Shown: positions 35,016-44,492, counted from the stretch's first letter. The stretch: 64,000 nt of DNA from Vibrio azureus (GCF_002849855.1 NZ_CP018618.1:59706-123705), one strand, 5' to 3'. Numbers and translations: made by a program. Notes: a model not told the origin generated them from the sequence alone.

Positions 35016-35780
35016 CTAAGAGGCCTCTGGGGTACGAAATTCTTCCACTTCAACAACATTGACGATTTTTTCAAGTTGCTGAAACAATCTATATTTAACT
35101 TCTTCATTGATAGCAAAGTCTATGGAGTAAAAATTACGGTTTCTTCTAAATAATTGGGGCCGTTCTTCTTCCATAACAATATTCGGCGAAAATCGCAGTT
35201 CTTTTAAGTTATGTTTATACCTAACCGCTGAAACAGGATAGACCTCGTATTGTATATCTGAATTAAAAGGGCAAACTTGGACACTAGGGACATTTTTTAC
35301 TTTATACATCTTAAACGCGGCCAATATACCTGCTCCAGCACCAGCTAAAATAAGGGGGCCCGCTATAATTGTACCAACCACAGCGATAGCTATGCCTAAG
35401 TAACCCGAATAGCGTAAGCTTTTGCAGTAAAAATCTGGTAGTAAGGACGTTTCAGTTACAATAAATCCTTTTTCATTCAAAGTAACTTTTTGTTCTGTTT
35501 TAGGGTTATCAGCGTAGTAGCTTTGCATACATGCGATACTTATAATGAATATAGCGGAGAGCATATAAAAGACATCAATGACCAAAGGGTCATATATAGC
35601 AAACCAAACCACGATACTAGATAAGAAGAACCAAATAACAATCGCAGCATATCTATTAGGCTTTTCTTTTATTAAGGTAAACTCATATAATGGACTAGAG
35701 TCAAAGGCCTCTTGCTTTTTTTGGGTCATATATTCGTCGGTAAGAATTGGGAGATTATCCAGTGGCATATACATAGCCAA
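35016..35780 (-). CDS. Hypothetical membrane protein, 254 aa
   Basis: Three or four membrane segments (about 44-62, 66-84, 124-156) separated by soluble parts. Family not recognised. Lies in the zone of immunity-like genes between IS6 fragments; proteins with this layout often accompany secreted toxins, but this is only suggested by context. Start ATG 35780 or an internal ATG. Confidence 0.6.
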   Translation of the reverse strand: MAMYMPLDNLPILTDEYMTQKKQEAFDSSPLYEFTLIKEKPNRYAAIVIWFFLSSIVVWFAIYDPLVIDVFYMLSAIFIISIACMQSYYADNPKTEQKVTLNEKGFIVTETSLLPDFYCKSLRYSGYLGIAIAVVGTIIAGPLILAGAGAGILAAFKMYKVKNVPSVQVCPFNSDIQYEVYPVSAVRYKHNLKELRFSPNIVMEEERPQLFRRNRNFYSIDFAINEEVKYRLFQQLEKIVNVVEVEEFRTPEAS

Positions 35781-35975
35781 TTACCTTATTAGTAAGTTAT
35801 GTAAAGATTATACCGAAAGCACTCACCACTTTCGGCATATGTGGTTATAGTGTTTTTTATTATCTGGTACTTTAGGTACTGTGACCTCAATAATAGGATT
35901 ATATTCCTTTATTGAAGTGTCCGGTTTGATTAAAGCAGAACAAAGGCAGTTAAAAGGATATTTATGAGCCACATT

Positions 35976-36425
35976 CTATAATAGACCTTCTGACTTTAGA
36001 CAATTTAAGCTTTCTTTGGATAGTGATTTTTTAAGATAATTAAGAAAGTTATCATCATCAACATCATTTGAGAATATATAAACCTTCTTTCCATCTTTTC
36101 TAAACTCCATATCGAGCTCTTTAATCATAGAATTTATCTCTGATAAATAGTCTTCTCTATACTTGTTATCTATAGAAAAGAATTTGAAATTATGGAAACC
36201 TTCTATTTCAAAATGCTCATATTCAGTTGTATTCCAAACGTAATGCCTTGCATTCTCATTATGTTCAGATTTCCACCTCTTAACTTCTTCTTCTGAAGAT
36301 ATTCCGATTAGGACTTCAGGATTTTCCTTTTCATCAAATACTAAAGTAAAACCAATGGAGTAGGGTCTTATAAAATTATCGTTTATGTACTTATCTATAT
36401 TGTTTTTTAAGATATTTGCTAGCAT
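35976..36425 (-). CDS. Hypothetical acidic protein, immunity-like
   Basis: 149 aa from ATG 36425 (GAAGGG upstream); a longer frame starts at 36482. Soluble, acidic, alpha/beta composition (SIGFTLVFDEKENPEVLIGI, RHYVWNTTEYEHFE). It resembles small immunity proteins such as DUF4303 in style, but no firm match can be made by eye. Bounded downstream by a gap and upstream by an IS6 end. Confidence 0.5.
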   Translation of the reverse strand: MLANILKNNIDKYINDNFIRPYSIGFTLVFDEKENPEVLIGISSEEEVKRWKSEHNENARHYVWNTTEYEHFEIEGFHNFKFFSIDNKYREDYLSEINSMIKELDMEFRKDGKKVYIFSNDVDDDNFLNYLKKSLSKESLNCLKSEGLL

Positions 36426-36518
36426 TTTATACCCTTCTAATTTGTTAATTTTTTCACTGAGTAAGCCAGTTGTTAAGCACATTTTTGTTTATCTTCAAGA
36501 TCACTGATGTGGCTATGT

Positions 36519-36597
36519 CAGACTTGGCCATAACGCATTGCTCAGTGATAATTCATAGTTAAAGTCTGGCGGTTCGTGAGGTTTTTGCAACAAGCCC
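36519..36597 (-). mobile_element. IS6-family left-end fragment
   Basis: Reverse-oriented copy of the first 80 bp of the intact IS (terminal repeat GGGCTTGTTGCAAAAACC to the start of the transposase). Confidence 0.75.
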
Positions 36598-36656
36598 AGA
36601 ATACCTCAATGAGCACGGCAAACTGGTCGCATTTTAGACTTAGGCAGCAAACCCAT

Positions 36657-37022
36657 TCAGATCGAGTACTTGAAAGTGGAAAGGAAAGCAGTAATAAACA
36701 CGTTAAGTATTAAGATCAAAGTAGTAACTAAATGAGTAAAAACTCTAAATAAAGTAACTAAAAAATTTTTTCGATTACTGTCATTTTTCATTTTTTGAGC
36801 AAGAAACGAACAGAAAAAACTAACCAACAACCAAAGCCACGTTTGTGGCATAAATTCCAGACTGCCATAATGAACGGTATCCCCCCCGTATGAAATCATT
36901 AAAAATACATAAAAAATATGTAGCACAACAATAGACATAGATAACGGCAAATTTGAAACCCCAGTGAGTACGGTACCACTGGTTGTGGTTTTACATCCTT
37001 TGGTGATGACAGAACGGCTCAT
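36657..37022 (-). CDS. Small membrane protein, 121 aa
   Basis: Three probable transmembrane segments (about 27-47, 60-75, 92-115). Its start overlaps the end of the DUF2931-like gene by four bases (ATGA), so the two are coupled. Function unknown. Confidence 0.6.
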   Translation of the reverse strand: MSRSVITKGCKTTTSGTVLTGVSNLPLSMSIVVLHIFYVFLMISYGGDTVHYGSLEFMPQTWLWLLVSFFCSFLAQKMKNDSNRKNFLVTLFRVFTHLVTTLILILNVFITAFLSTFKYSI

Positions 37023-37759
37023 TTCAAGGCCTCCTCTAATGTGTTCACCGTGTACTTCTTTGCTGAGTAATACACTTTCTCAACTTTTTCCCACGGAATA
37101 GGCTCAGCTTTGGCGCCGAGTTCATTCGCTCTCAAATGGAAGCCATTATCATCACCGTAATAAGCGCGAGGCTTTTCTCGTTTTTTACTCTTTGGCTCAA
37201 GCTCACCGACATACGTAAAAATTCGACACCCATATAACCAAACCTTGGCTCGCCCATCGGGTAATAACCCAAACGCAAAAGTCGTCTGATAACAATCTTG
37301 ATCCCACCCCATTGGTTCTGGATGAGGTTGCAGCATAACGGTTTTCATTTCATCGGTAACATTAAGTACAGTCTGATAAATTGCATAATCATACGCTTCC
37401 CATTCAATAGAAACTTGATCTGGAAGGATTTTACTTCCAAGATCCATTTGAGAAGTCGTTCCTGAGATGGCTAAAGCGACACCATAACCATCATACGCTT
37501 GCCAACCTAAAGCGCGCCGAATGTCACTCATTGAATACATATAAAATGAATAGCTAGGCCTGAGAAGAGGGAATACTTTATCGTATTTTTTGTTATAACC
37601 CTGAACATAAAAAGCACTTGTTGAATAGAGGTAAGGGTGATAGATACGGACACTCCAAGGCTTAAAATCTTTAGGAAAGTGCGTTGAAGATGTGCATGTC
37701 GCCATAAAGCTCACGGTGCATATTAAAATCAGAATCTTAGTGATTTTTTGTAACGGCAT
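37019..37759 (-). CDS. DUF2931-like lipoprotein, possible immunity protein
   Basis: 246 aa from ATG 37759; a longer frame starts at 37828. Signal peptide with Cys near residue 22 (SFMATCTSS), suggesting a lipoprotein. The body resembles DUF2931 (WSVRIYHPYLYSTSAFYVQG, PEPMGWDQDCYQTTFAFGLLPDGRAKVW). DUF2931 genes often sit beside type VI secretion effectors. Directly upstream a truncated coding tail overlaps its start, as expected of an effector-immunity pair cut by an IS. Confidence 0.6.
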   Translation of the reverse strand: MPLQKITKILILICTVSFMATCTSSTHFPKDFKPWSVRIYHPYLYSTSAFYVQGYNKKYDKVFPLLRPSYSFYMYSMSDIRRALGWQAYDGYGVALAISGTTSQMDLGSKILPDQVSIEWEAYDYAIYQTVLNVTDEMKTVMLQPHPEPMGWDQDCYQTTFAFGLLPDGRAKVWLYGCRIFTYVGELEPKSKKREKPRAYYGDDNGFHLRANELGAKAEPIPWEKVEKVYYSAKKYTVNTLEEALK

Positions 37760-37895
37760 AATCAACCCTTGCGTATTGGTGTTTATTAAGCTCTTTGGCT
37801 GTATTTTCTCGCTGCTTTTTTTGTTCATCTGAAGAGTCAGGGGCCATAGGCTCTAATGCTAACAAACTACGAGCCGTGTCAGATGAGTGATGTAT
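37737..37895 (-). pseudogene. C-terminal tail of a lost gene (candidate toxin)
   Basis: Open frame without start, from the edge of the 186-bp IS6 derivative to a stop at 37737, giving a tail with DTARSLLALEPMAPDSSDEQ and ending YAVTKNH. It overlaps the start of the DUF2931-like gene by 23 nt. The 5' part was removed when the IS inserted. Confidence 0.5.
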
Positions 37896-37897
37896 AA

Positions 37898-38083
37898 GGG
37901 CTTGTTGCAAACACCTCGAATAAAGGCCAGTTTGATTTTTGGTTACGTCGTGACGAGCCAGAGCTGAGGGTGCAGGAGAGATCCGCCTTCCTCAATGAAC
38001 TCTTCAATATCTTTGGAATTTACGCATGAAAAGAGGCACCCATATGAGTACCTCAGACACATCTTCAATTTTTGCAACAAGCC
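37898..38083 (+). mobile_element. 186-bp internally deleted IS6 derivative, copy 1
   Basis: Keeps both terminal repeats (GGGCTTGTTGC..., ...GCAACAAGCCC) and the last part of the transposase from AATAAAGGCCAGTTTG. The deletion junction is only about 20 bp from the left end. Same length and structure as 44238-44423. Confidence 0.8.
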
Positions 38084-38183
38084 CCTGTAGGCCACTACAT
38101 CCAAATTAAATTTGATGTGGACACGTAATATCCTACACATTCAGGCATTACCACATAATAATGTGGCAACCCCCAAAAACGTA

Positions 38184-39950
38184 TTAATTTCGTTTAATTT
38201 TCACACTATCATCAAACGCCCCCTGCCCAATGGTGGGCACTGAATCAGGAATCGTCACGCTGGTAAGATTGTTGTCTCTAAACGCCAACCACCCAATGGT
38301 GGTCACTGAATCAGGAATCGTCACGCTGGTAAGATTGTTGTTTGCAAACGCCCCCTGCCCAATGGTGGTCACTGAATCAGGAATCGTCACGCTGGTGAGC
38401 TTGTTGCTATAAAACGCATACTCCCCAATGGTGGTCACTGAATCAGGAATAGTCACGCTGGTAAGATTGTTGTATCTAAACGCCACCCCCCCAATGGTGG
38501 TCACTGAATCAGGAATGGTCACACTGGTGAGATTGTTGTTTGCAAACGCCTCCTTCCCAATGGTAGTGACTGAATCAGGAAAGGTCACGCTGGTAAGATT
38601 GTTGTTTGCAAACGCCCCATCCCCAATGGTGGTCACCGAACTAGGAATGGTCACGCTGGTGAGATTGTTGTTTGCAAACGCCCCCTGCCCAATGGTGGTC
38701 ACTGAATCAGGAATGGTCACGCTGGTGAGATTGTTGTCACCAAACGCCTTCTTCCCAATGGTGGTCACTGAATCAGGAATAGTCACGCTGGTGAGATTGT
38801 TGTCACCAAACGCCTTCTTCCCAATGGTGGTCACTGAATCAGAAATAGTCACGCTGGTAAGATTGTTGTTTGCAAACGCCCCCTGCCCAATGGTGGTCAC
38901 TGAATCAGGAATCGTCACGCTGGTGAGCTTGTTGCTATAAAACGCATACTCCCCAATGGTGGTCACTGAATCAGGAATCGTCACGCTGGTGAGCTTGTTG
39001 CTATAAAACGCCTGCTGCCCAATGGTAGTGACTGAATCAGGAAAGGTCATGCTGGTAAGATTGTTGTTTGTAAACGCCCCATCCCCAATGGTGGTCACTG
39101 AATCAGGAATCGTCACGCTGGTGAGCTTGTTTTCTGCAAACGCCCCCTCCCCAATGGTGGTCACTGAATCAGGAATCGTCACGCTGGTAAGATTGTTGTC
39201 ACCAAACGCCCACTCCCAAGTGGTGGTCACTGAATCAGGAATCGTCACACTGGTGAGCGAGTTGTGTCCAAACGCCCCCTGCCCAATGGTGGTCACTGAA
39301 TCAGGAATCGTCATACTAGTGAGCTTGTTGTTATAAAACGCATACTCCCCAATGGTGGTCACCGAATCAGGAATCGTCACACTAGTGAGCTTGTTGTTAT
39401 AAAACGCATGCTCCCCAATGGTGGTCACCGAATCAGGAATAGTCACGCTGGTAAGATTGTTGCTTCCAAACGCATACTCCCCAATGGTGGTCACCGAATC
39501 AGGAATCGTCACGCTGGTAAGATTGTTTTCTTCAAACGCATTCTTCCCAATGGTGGTCACTGAATCAGGAATAGTCACGCTGGTAAGATTGTTGTTTCCA
39601 AACGCCGACTCCCCAATGGTGGTCATCGAATCAGGGATGGTCACGCTGGTGAGATTCTTGCCATAAAACACCCAATCCCCTATTTCTTTAACTGTTACAC
39701 CATCCAATACTTTAGGAATAATAATACTAGGATACGATGCAGAATATCGATTTATCATCCCCGTTTTTTTATCAAAGTCTACCATCGCCAAAGTTAGCAC
39801 CATTGACTTCGTACTTCCTTCTGGAGTTTTGGAGGTGGGATTAACACTTATCCGGCCATCTTCTACAATTTTTTCCGCGTACGAGTAGTGACTCCCCACG
39901 GCCACCACAATAGAGGCTAAAAGCACTATAGGAACTTTACTTTTTATCAT
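38184..39950 (-). CDS. BspA-type leucine-rich-repeat secreted protein, copy 1
   Basis: 588 aa. Signal peptide (1-25, ending SHYSYA), a 60-residue N-terminal domain, then about 20 copies of a 23-residue LRR_5 repeat (LTSVTIPDSVTTIGEYAF type, each with a variable NNN/SNK spot). Nucleotide repeats of 69 bp are near identical, so copy number could vary by slippage or recombination. BspA-like LRRs are extracellular binding or adhesion modules. Closely related to the 41067-43184 protein; its 240-bp upstream region is duplicated too. Confidence 0.82.
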   Translation of the reverse strand: MIKSKVPIVLLASIVVAVGSHYSYAEKIVEDGRISVNPTSKTPEGSTKSMVLTLAMVDFDKKTGMINRYSASYPSIIIPKVLDGVTVKEIGDWVFYGKNLTSVTIPDSMTTIGESAFGNNNLTSVTIPDSVTTIGKNAFEENNLTSVTIPDSVTTIGEYAFGSNNLTSVTIPDSVTTIGEHAFYNNKLTSVTIPDSVTTIGEYAFYNNKLTSMTIPDSVTTIGQGAFGHNSLTSVTIPDSVTTTWEWAFGDNNLTSVTIPDSVTTIGEGAFAENKLTSVTIPDSVTTIGDGAFTNNNLTSMTFPDSVTTIGQQAFYSNKLTSVTIPDSVTTIGEYAFYSNKLTSVTIPDSVTTIGQGAFANNNLTSVTISDSVTTIGKKAFGDNNLTSVTIPDSVTTIGKKAFGDNNLTSVTIPDSVTTIGQGAFANNNLTSVTIPSSVTTIGDGAFANNNLTSVTFPDSVTTIGKEAFANNNLTSVTIPDSVTTIGGVAFRYNNLTSVTIPDSVTTIGEYAFYSNKLTSVTIPDSVTTIGQGAFANNNLTSVTIPDSVTTIGWLAFRDNNLTSVTIPDSVPTIGQGAFDDSVKIKRN

Positions 39951-40184
39951 TTTAAGACCTCAAAAAAACCATTACTCACTTTAAACACTCACAAATTTGC
40001 GACAGAACCCATGTTTCCCAGTACATAGAAGTACGACTAGGAAAGGGAAAGCTACAGCCAGGGGGGCAGACATACCAACCTCATTGAACTTAGTTTTTTA
40101 GGTATGTTACTAAAGTTTATAAATTTATAGTGTTCAAAAGGCTAGGCAAAACGTGCTTTCTATAGGCAGAATGTCTGTTACATC
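39951..40184 (-). promoter_or_regulatory. Upstream region of LRR gene 1, with G6 tract
   Basis: Nearly identical to 43185-43421 upstream of LRR gene 2. Contains a G-run at 40061-40066 (six G; nine in the other copy), 111 bp before the start codon, followed by an AT-rich stretch. Promoter not resolved. Confidence 0.6.
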
Positions 40185-41043
40185 GGGCTTGTTGCAAAAA
40201 CCTCACAACCCGCCAGACTTTAACTATGAATCATCACTGAGCAATGCGTTATGGCCAAGTCTGAATTCAAATGGCGGCATTTCACCCCTGAACTGATCTT
40301 ATGGTGTGTGCGGTGGTATGGAACTACCGTAATGAGCTACGCAAACCTCAGTGATATGCTGGCCGAACGCGGTGTATTCGTGAATCGCTCCACGATTTAT
40401 CGTTGGTTTATCCACTATGGACCTATCCTACATAAGAAGTTAAGCCGTTATCAATTCACTCGCATCGATTCTTCCTGGCAGCTTGATGAAACCTACGTCA
40501 GGGTGAAAGGCAAATGGCATTACCTCTATCGAGCCATCAATAAACGTGGGGAAACGGTGGATTTCTTCTTCTCTCATAAGCGTAATAAAGAGGCCGCTTA
40601 TCAATTTCTCAAACGCTGCTTACGTCGCTACAAAACTTCCTTTCATCCCAACGCATTGAATACTGACAAACATTCGTCTTATGGGAACGCCATTGATCGT
40701 CTCAAGCATGAAGGCCGCTTACGGCAAGATGTAGAACATCGACAAGTGAAATATCTCAACAATGGCATTGAATCTGACCACGCTCCCATCAAAAAGCTTA
40801 TCGAAGCTACCGGCGGCTTCAAGGTTCGAAAGCGGGCTTGGTCAACGATTCAAGGTTTTGAGGGGGTAAGGATGTTGAATAAAGGCCAGTTTGATTTTTG
40901 GTTACGTCGTGACGAGCCAAAGCTGAGGGTGCAGGAGAGATCCGCCTTCCTTAATGAACTCTTCAATATCTTCGGAATCTACGCATGAAAAGAGGCACCC
41001 AGATAGGTACCTCAGATACATCTTCAATTTTTGCAACAAGCTC
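40185..41043 (+). mobile_element. Intact IS6-family insertion sequence
   Basis: 859 bp with imperfect terminal inverted repeats (GGGCTTGTTGCAAAAA / TTTTTGCAACAAGCTC) around one transposase gene. No target duplication is visible: the left flank is the LRR promoter copy and the right flank an IS66 fragment. Source of the many fragments in this window. Confidence 0.88.
40251..40988 (+). CDS. IS6-family DDE transposase
   Basis: 245 aa, the usual size for IS26-like enzymes. N-terminal helix-turn-helix (NRSTIYRWFIHYGP), then the DDE core: WQLDETYVRVKGKW (first D), LNTDKHSSYG (second D) and HRQVKYLNNGIESDHAPIKK with the Glu. Seems intact and probably active in trans on the deleted copies. Confidence 0.92.
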   Translation: MAKSEFKWRHFTPELILWCVRWYGTTVMSYANLSDMLAERGVFVNRSTIYRWFIHYGPILHKKLSRYQFTRIDSSWQLDETYVRVKGKWHYLYRAINKRGETVDFFFSHKRNKEAAYQFLKRCLRRYKTSFHPNALNTDKHSSYGNAIDRLKHEGRLRQDVEHRQVKYLNNGIESDHAPIKKLIEATGGFKVRKRAWSTIQGFEGVRMLNKGQFDFWLRRDEPKLRVQERSAFLNELFNIFGIYA

Positions 41044-41093
41044 GTATCTGTGTTAATACTTGAAAATCAATGAGTCGATTTAAAGACGCTTAC
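41044..41093 (-). mobile_element. IS66 terminal fragment
   Basis: About 50 bp starting (reverse strand) GTAAGCGTCTTTAAATCGAC, the same as the end at 50654. It joins the 3' end of LRR gene 2, whose last codons it supplies, and is cut off by the IS6 element. Confidence 0.7.
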
Positions 41094-43184
41094 ATTCCAT
41101 TTAATTTTCACACTATCATCAAACACCTCCCCAATGGTGGTCACCGAATCGGGAATGGTCACGCTGGTGAGATTGTTTTCTGCAAACGCCATATACTCAA
41201 TGGTGGTCACCGAATCAGGAATAGTCACGCTGGTGAGCTTGTTTTCTTCAAACGCCCGCTTCCCAATGGTGGTCACCGAATCGGGAATGGCCACGCTGGT
41301 GAGTTCGTTTCCTGCAAACGCATACTCCCCAATGGTGGTCACTGAATCAGGAATGGTCACACTGGTGAGATTGTTGTAAGCAAACGCCCCATACCCAATG
41401 GTGGTCACTGAATCGGGAATGGTTACCTCCTTTGTTCTTCCACCATAGGAAAGGACAACCTTCTTGTTTTCAGTACCATCCTCATTACGAGCAAAAATAA
41501 AGCCATCTGAAGGCGCATTGTTGATAGTAGAGAGGGCATTATTATTAAATGCCCAGTTCCCAATGGTGGTGACTGAATCAGGAAGGGTCACGCTGGTGAG
41601 ATTGTTGCTCGAAAACGCCCCCTCCCCAATAGTGGTCACTGAATCGGGAATGGTTACCTCCTTTGTTGCTCCACCATAGGAAATAACAACCTTCTTGTTT
41701 TCGGTGCCATCCTCATTGCGAGCAAAAATAAAGCCATCTGAAGGCGCATTGTTGATAGTAGAAAGAGCATTACCATTAAACGCACGCTTCCCAATGGCGG
41801 TCACTGAATCAGGAAGGGTCACGCTGGTAAGATTGTTGTTTGCAAACGCCTCCTGCCCAATGGTAGTCACCGAACTAGGAATGGTCACGCTGGTGAGATT
41901 GTTTTCTGCAAACGCATCCTCCCCAATGGTGGTTACTGAATCAGGAATGGTAACGCTGGTAAGATTGTTGCCTCCAAACGCCCACTCCCCAATGGTGGTC
42001 ACTGAATCAGGAAGGGTCACGCTGGTAAGATTGTTGTGGTCAAACGCAAACTCCCCAATGATGGTCACTGAATCAGGAATGGTCACACTGGTGAGATTGT
42101 TTTCTGCAAACGCCATATACCCAATGGTGGTCACTGAATCAGGAAGGGTCACGCTGGTAAGATTGTTGTTTGTAAACGCATACTTCCCAATTGTGGTCAC
42201 CGAACTAGGAATAGTCACGCTGGTAAGATTGTTGTTTGCAAACGCCCCCACCCCAATGGTGGTCACTGAATCAGGAAGGGTTACGCTGGTGAGCTTGTTG
42301 CCTCCAAACGCCCACTTCCCAATAGTGGTCACTGAATCAGGAATCGTCACGCTGGTAAGATTGTTGTCACCAAACGCCCCCTCCCCAATGGTGGTCACTG
42401 AATCAGGAATCGTCACGCTGGTAAGATTGTTGTTTCTAAACGCCCACTCCCCAATGGTGGTCACTGAATCAGGAATGGTCACACTGGTGAGCTTGTTGCT
42501 ATAAAACGCCCCCTTCCTGATGGTGGTCACTGAATCGGGAAGGGTTACGCTGGTGAGATTGTTGCCTCCAAACGCCCACTCCCCAATGGTGGTCACCGAA
42601 CCAGGAATGGTTACGCTGGTGAGATTGTTGTGGTCAAACGCCAACTCCCCAATGGTGGTCACTGAATCAGGAATAGTTACGCTGGTGAGTTCGTTGAATG
42701 CAAACGCCCCCTCCCCAATGGTGGTCACCGAATCAGGAATCGTCACGCTGGTGAGATTGTTGCTATAAAACGCCTCCCCCTCAATGGTGGTCACCGAATC
42801 GGGAATAGTCACGCTGGTGAGATTGTTGTCACCAAACGCCTTCTTCCCAATGGTGGTCACCGAATCAGGGATGGTCACGCTGGTGAGATTGTTGCCATAA
42901 AACGCCAACTTCCCTATTTCTTTAACTGTTACACCATCCAATACTTTAGGAATAATAATACTAGGATACGATGCAGAATATCGATTTATCATCCCCGTTT
43001 TTTTATCAAAGTCCACCATCGCCAAAGTTAGCACCATTGACTTCGTACTTCTTTCTGGAGTTTTGGGGGTGGGATTAACACTTATCTGGCCATCTTCTAC
43101 AATTTTTGCCGCGTACGAGTAGTTACTCCCCACGGCCACCACAATAGAGGCTAAAAGCACTATAGGAACTTTACTTTTTATCAT
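41067..43184 (-). CDS. BspA-type leucine-rich-repeat secreted protein, copy 2
   Basis: 705 aa. Same signal peptide and N-terminal domain as the 38184 protein (few changes), then about 25 LRR_5 repeats of 23 residues. It differs by two longer islands (NGNALSTINNAPSDGFIFAR, then EDGTENKKVV) not seen in copy 1. The C-terminus (VSVFKSTH) is supplied by an IS66 end, so the native tail is lost. Likely surface or secreted adhesin; divergence by repeat reshuffling. Confidence 0.82.
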   Translation of the reverse strand: MIKSKVPIVLLASIVVAVGSNYSYAAKIVEDGQISVNPTPKTPERSTKSMVLTLAMVDFDKKTGMINRYSASYPSIIIPKVLDGVTVKEIGKLAFYGNNLTSVTIPDSVTTIGKKAFGDNNLTSVTIPDSVTTIEGEAFYSNNLTSVTIPDSVTTIGEGAFAFNELTSVTIPDSVTTIGELAFDHNNLTSVTIPGSVTTIGEWAFGGNNLTSVTLPDSVTTIRKGAFYSNKLTSVTIPDSVTTIGEWAFRNNNLTSVTIPDSVTTIGEGAFGDNNLTSVTIPDSVTTIGKWAFGGNKLTSVTLPDSVTTIGVGAFANNNLTSVTIPSSVTTIGKYAFTNNNLTSVTLPDSVTTIGYMAFAENNLTSVTIPDSVTIIGEFAFDHNNLTSVTLPDSVTTIGEWAFGGNNLTSVTIPDSVTTIGEDAFAENNLTSVTIPSSVTTIGQEAFANNNLTSVTLPDSVTAIGKRAFNGNALSTINNAPSDGFIFARNEDGTENKKVVISYGGATKEVTIPDSVTTIGEGAFSSNNLTSVTLPDSVTTIGNWAFNNNALSTINNAPSDGFIFARNEDGTENKKVVLSYGGRTKEVTIPDSVTTIGYGAFAYNNLTSVTIPDSVTTIGEYAFAGNELTSVAIPDSVTTIGKRAFEENKLTSVTIPDSVTTIEYMAFAENNLTSVTIPDSVTTIGEVFDDSVKIKWNVSVFKSTH

Positions 43185-43421
43185 TTTAAGACCTCAAAAA
43201 AACCATTACTCACTTTAAACACTCACAAATTTGCGACAGAACCCATGTTTCCAAGTACATAGAAGTACGACTAGGAAAGGGAAAGCTACAGCCAGGGGGG
43301 GGGCAGACATACCAACCTCATTGAACTTAGTTTTTTAGGTATGTTACTAAAGTTTATAAATTTATAGTGTTCAAAAGGCTAGGCAAAACGTGCTTTCTAT
43401 AGGCAGAATGTCTGTTACATC
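43185..43421 (-). promoter_or_regulatory. Upstream region of LRR gene 2, with G9 tract
   Basis: Duplicate of 39951-40184. The G-run at 43295-43303 has nine G, three more than copy 1. The run lies 111 bp before the start codon, outside the coding region. Confidence 0.6.
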
Positions 43422-43697
43422 GGGCTTATTGCAAAAACCTCACAACCCGCTGGACTTATCTTATGGTGTGTGCGGTGCTATGGCAGCGGGTTTGGTCAAC
43501 GATTCAAGGTTTTGAGGGGATAAGGATGTTGAATAAAGGCCAGTTTGATTTTTGGTTACGTCGTGACGAGCCGAAGCTGAGGGTGCAGGAGAGATCCGCC
43601 TTCCTTAATGAACTCTTCAATATCTTTGGAATTGACGCATGAAAAGAGGTGCTCAGATAAGCACCTCATACACATCTTCAATTTTTGCAACAAACCC
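43422..43697 (+). mobile_element. IS6 derivative with internal deletion (276 bp)
   Basis: Both ends present, transposase middle missing. The left part joins a piece of the start region to the tail. The right end supplies the last codons of the 43678 gene. Confidence 0.75.
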
Positions 43698-44130
43698 AAT
43701 CGAATCGATTCAGTAATTTGATATCGCAATTAAGGGTGACTTGACCACTATCGTAAACATATTTCCCATTTTTATCGTACTCAATCAGATTTGCACTTAA
43801 CACTTCGCCGTTCACTATATAAGAAGTTATTTTGTAACGGCCGTCGACATACATTGATAGCCTCCCTGTTTCGCCGGAGCTGCCTTTTGATGGTACTCTG
43901 TGTGATGTCCGGCGGAACTTTGTTAAACAAGCAAACATGTCGCCTAAACGCCCTTCAGGCTCAACACCAAACATCGCTGTACTTTTAGCGATTTTATATG
44001 TCGACTGTTCACTAAAATTGACGACGTTTTTAAAAAGTGCCTGTCTATTATGTATGTACACAGACATCCAAACCCAAATAATAAATAATGTAACAATTAT
44101 TCCAATTAGCAAGATATCGTTCTTTTTCAT
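43678..44130 (-). CDS. Small membrane-anchored protein, C-terminus altered by IS6
   Basis: 150 aa. N-terminal anchor (about 7-26), then a periplasmic domain with Cys in FACLTKFRR and TLNCDIKLL. The last residues (DWVCCKN) are encoded by the terminal repeat of the IS6 derivative, so the natural C-terminus is replaced. Immunity-like by context; family unknown. Confidence 0.6.
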   Translation of the reverse strand: MKKNDILLIGIIVTLFIIWVWMSVYIHNRQALFKNVVNFSEQSTYKIAKSTAMFGVEPEGRLGDMFACLTKFRRTSHRVPSKGSSGETGRLSMYVDGRYKITSYIVNGEVLSANLIEYDKNGKYVYDSGQVTLNCDIKLLNRFDWVCCKN

Positions 44131-44131
44131 G

Positions 44132-44237
44132 TTATCTCAGCTCCTTTTCATCCATTCCAAGATTTTCTTTCGGCTTGTCTTTTAGGCTAAAGAACGTTCC
44201 CGTACCAAAGCTAGCCTGGAGCGCAGGGTCTTTAGAG
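44132..44237 (-). pseudogene. C-terminal tail of a lost gene before the 43678 gene
   Basis: Open frame entering from the 186-bp IS6 derivative: KDPALQASFGTGTFFSLKDK, ending MDEKELR. It stops one base before the ATG at 44130. Same arrangement as 37737-37895: truncated tail plus intact small gene. Confidence 0.5.
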
Positions 44238-44423
44238 GGGCTTGTTGCAACAACCTTGAACAAAGGCCAGTTTGATTTTTGATTGCGTCGTGATGAACCG
44301 AAGCTGAGGATGCAGGAGAGATCCGCCTTCCTCAATGAACTCTTCAATATCTTTGGAATTTATGCATAAAAAGAGGCACCCAGATGGGTACCTCAGAAAC
44401 ATCTTCAATTTTTGCAACAAGCC
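44238..44423 (+). mobile_element. 186-bp internally deleted IS6 derivative, copy 2
   Basis: Same length and deletion junction as 37898-38083, with about a dozen base differences. No target duplication seen. Confidence 0.8.
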
Positions 44424-44492
44424 CAATAATACCAGAATATCCAAATGTTTGCGACAAAACCGTATTTTGCCTCTGTTAAACAGCTTGTTATA

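Noticed and set aside
38230..39666. Long plus-strand frames antisense to the LRR genes
   Set aside because: They are repeats of the same 69-bp unit read on the opposite strand; no ribosome binding site or plausible protein family.
38184..43184. CRISPR-like regular repeats of about 69 bp
   Set aside because: Repeats are coding LRR units with no unique spacers of constant length.
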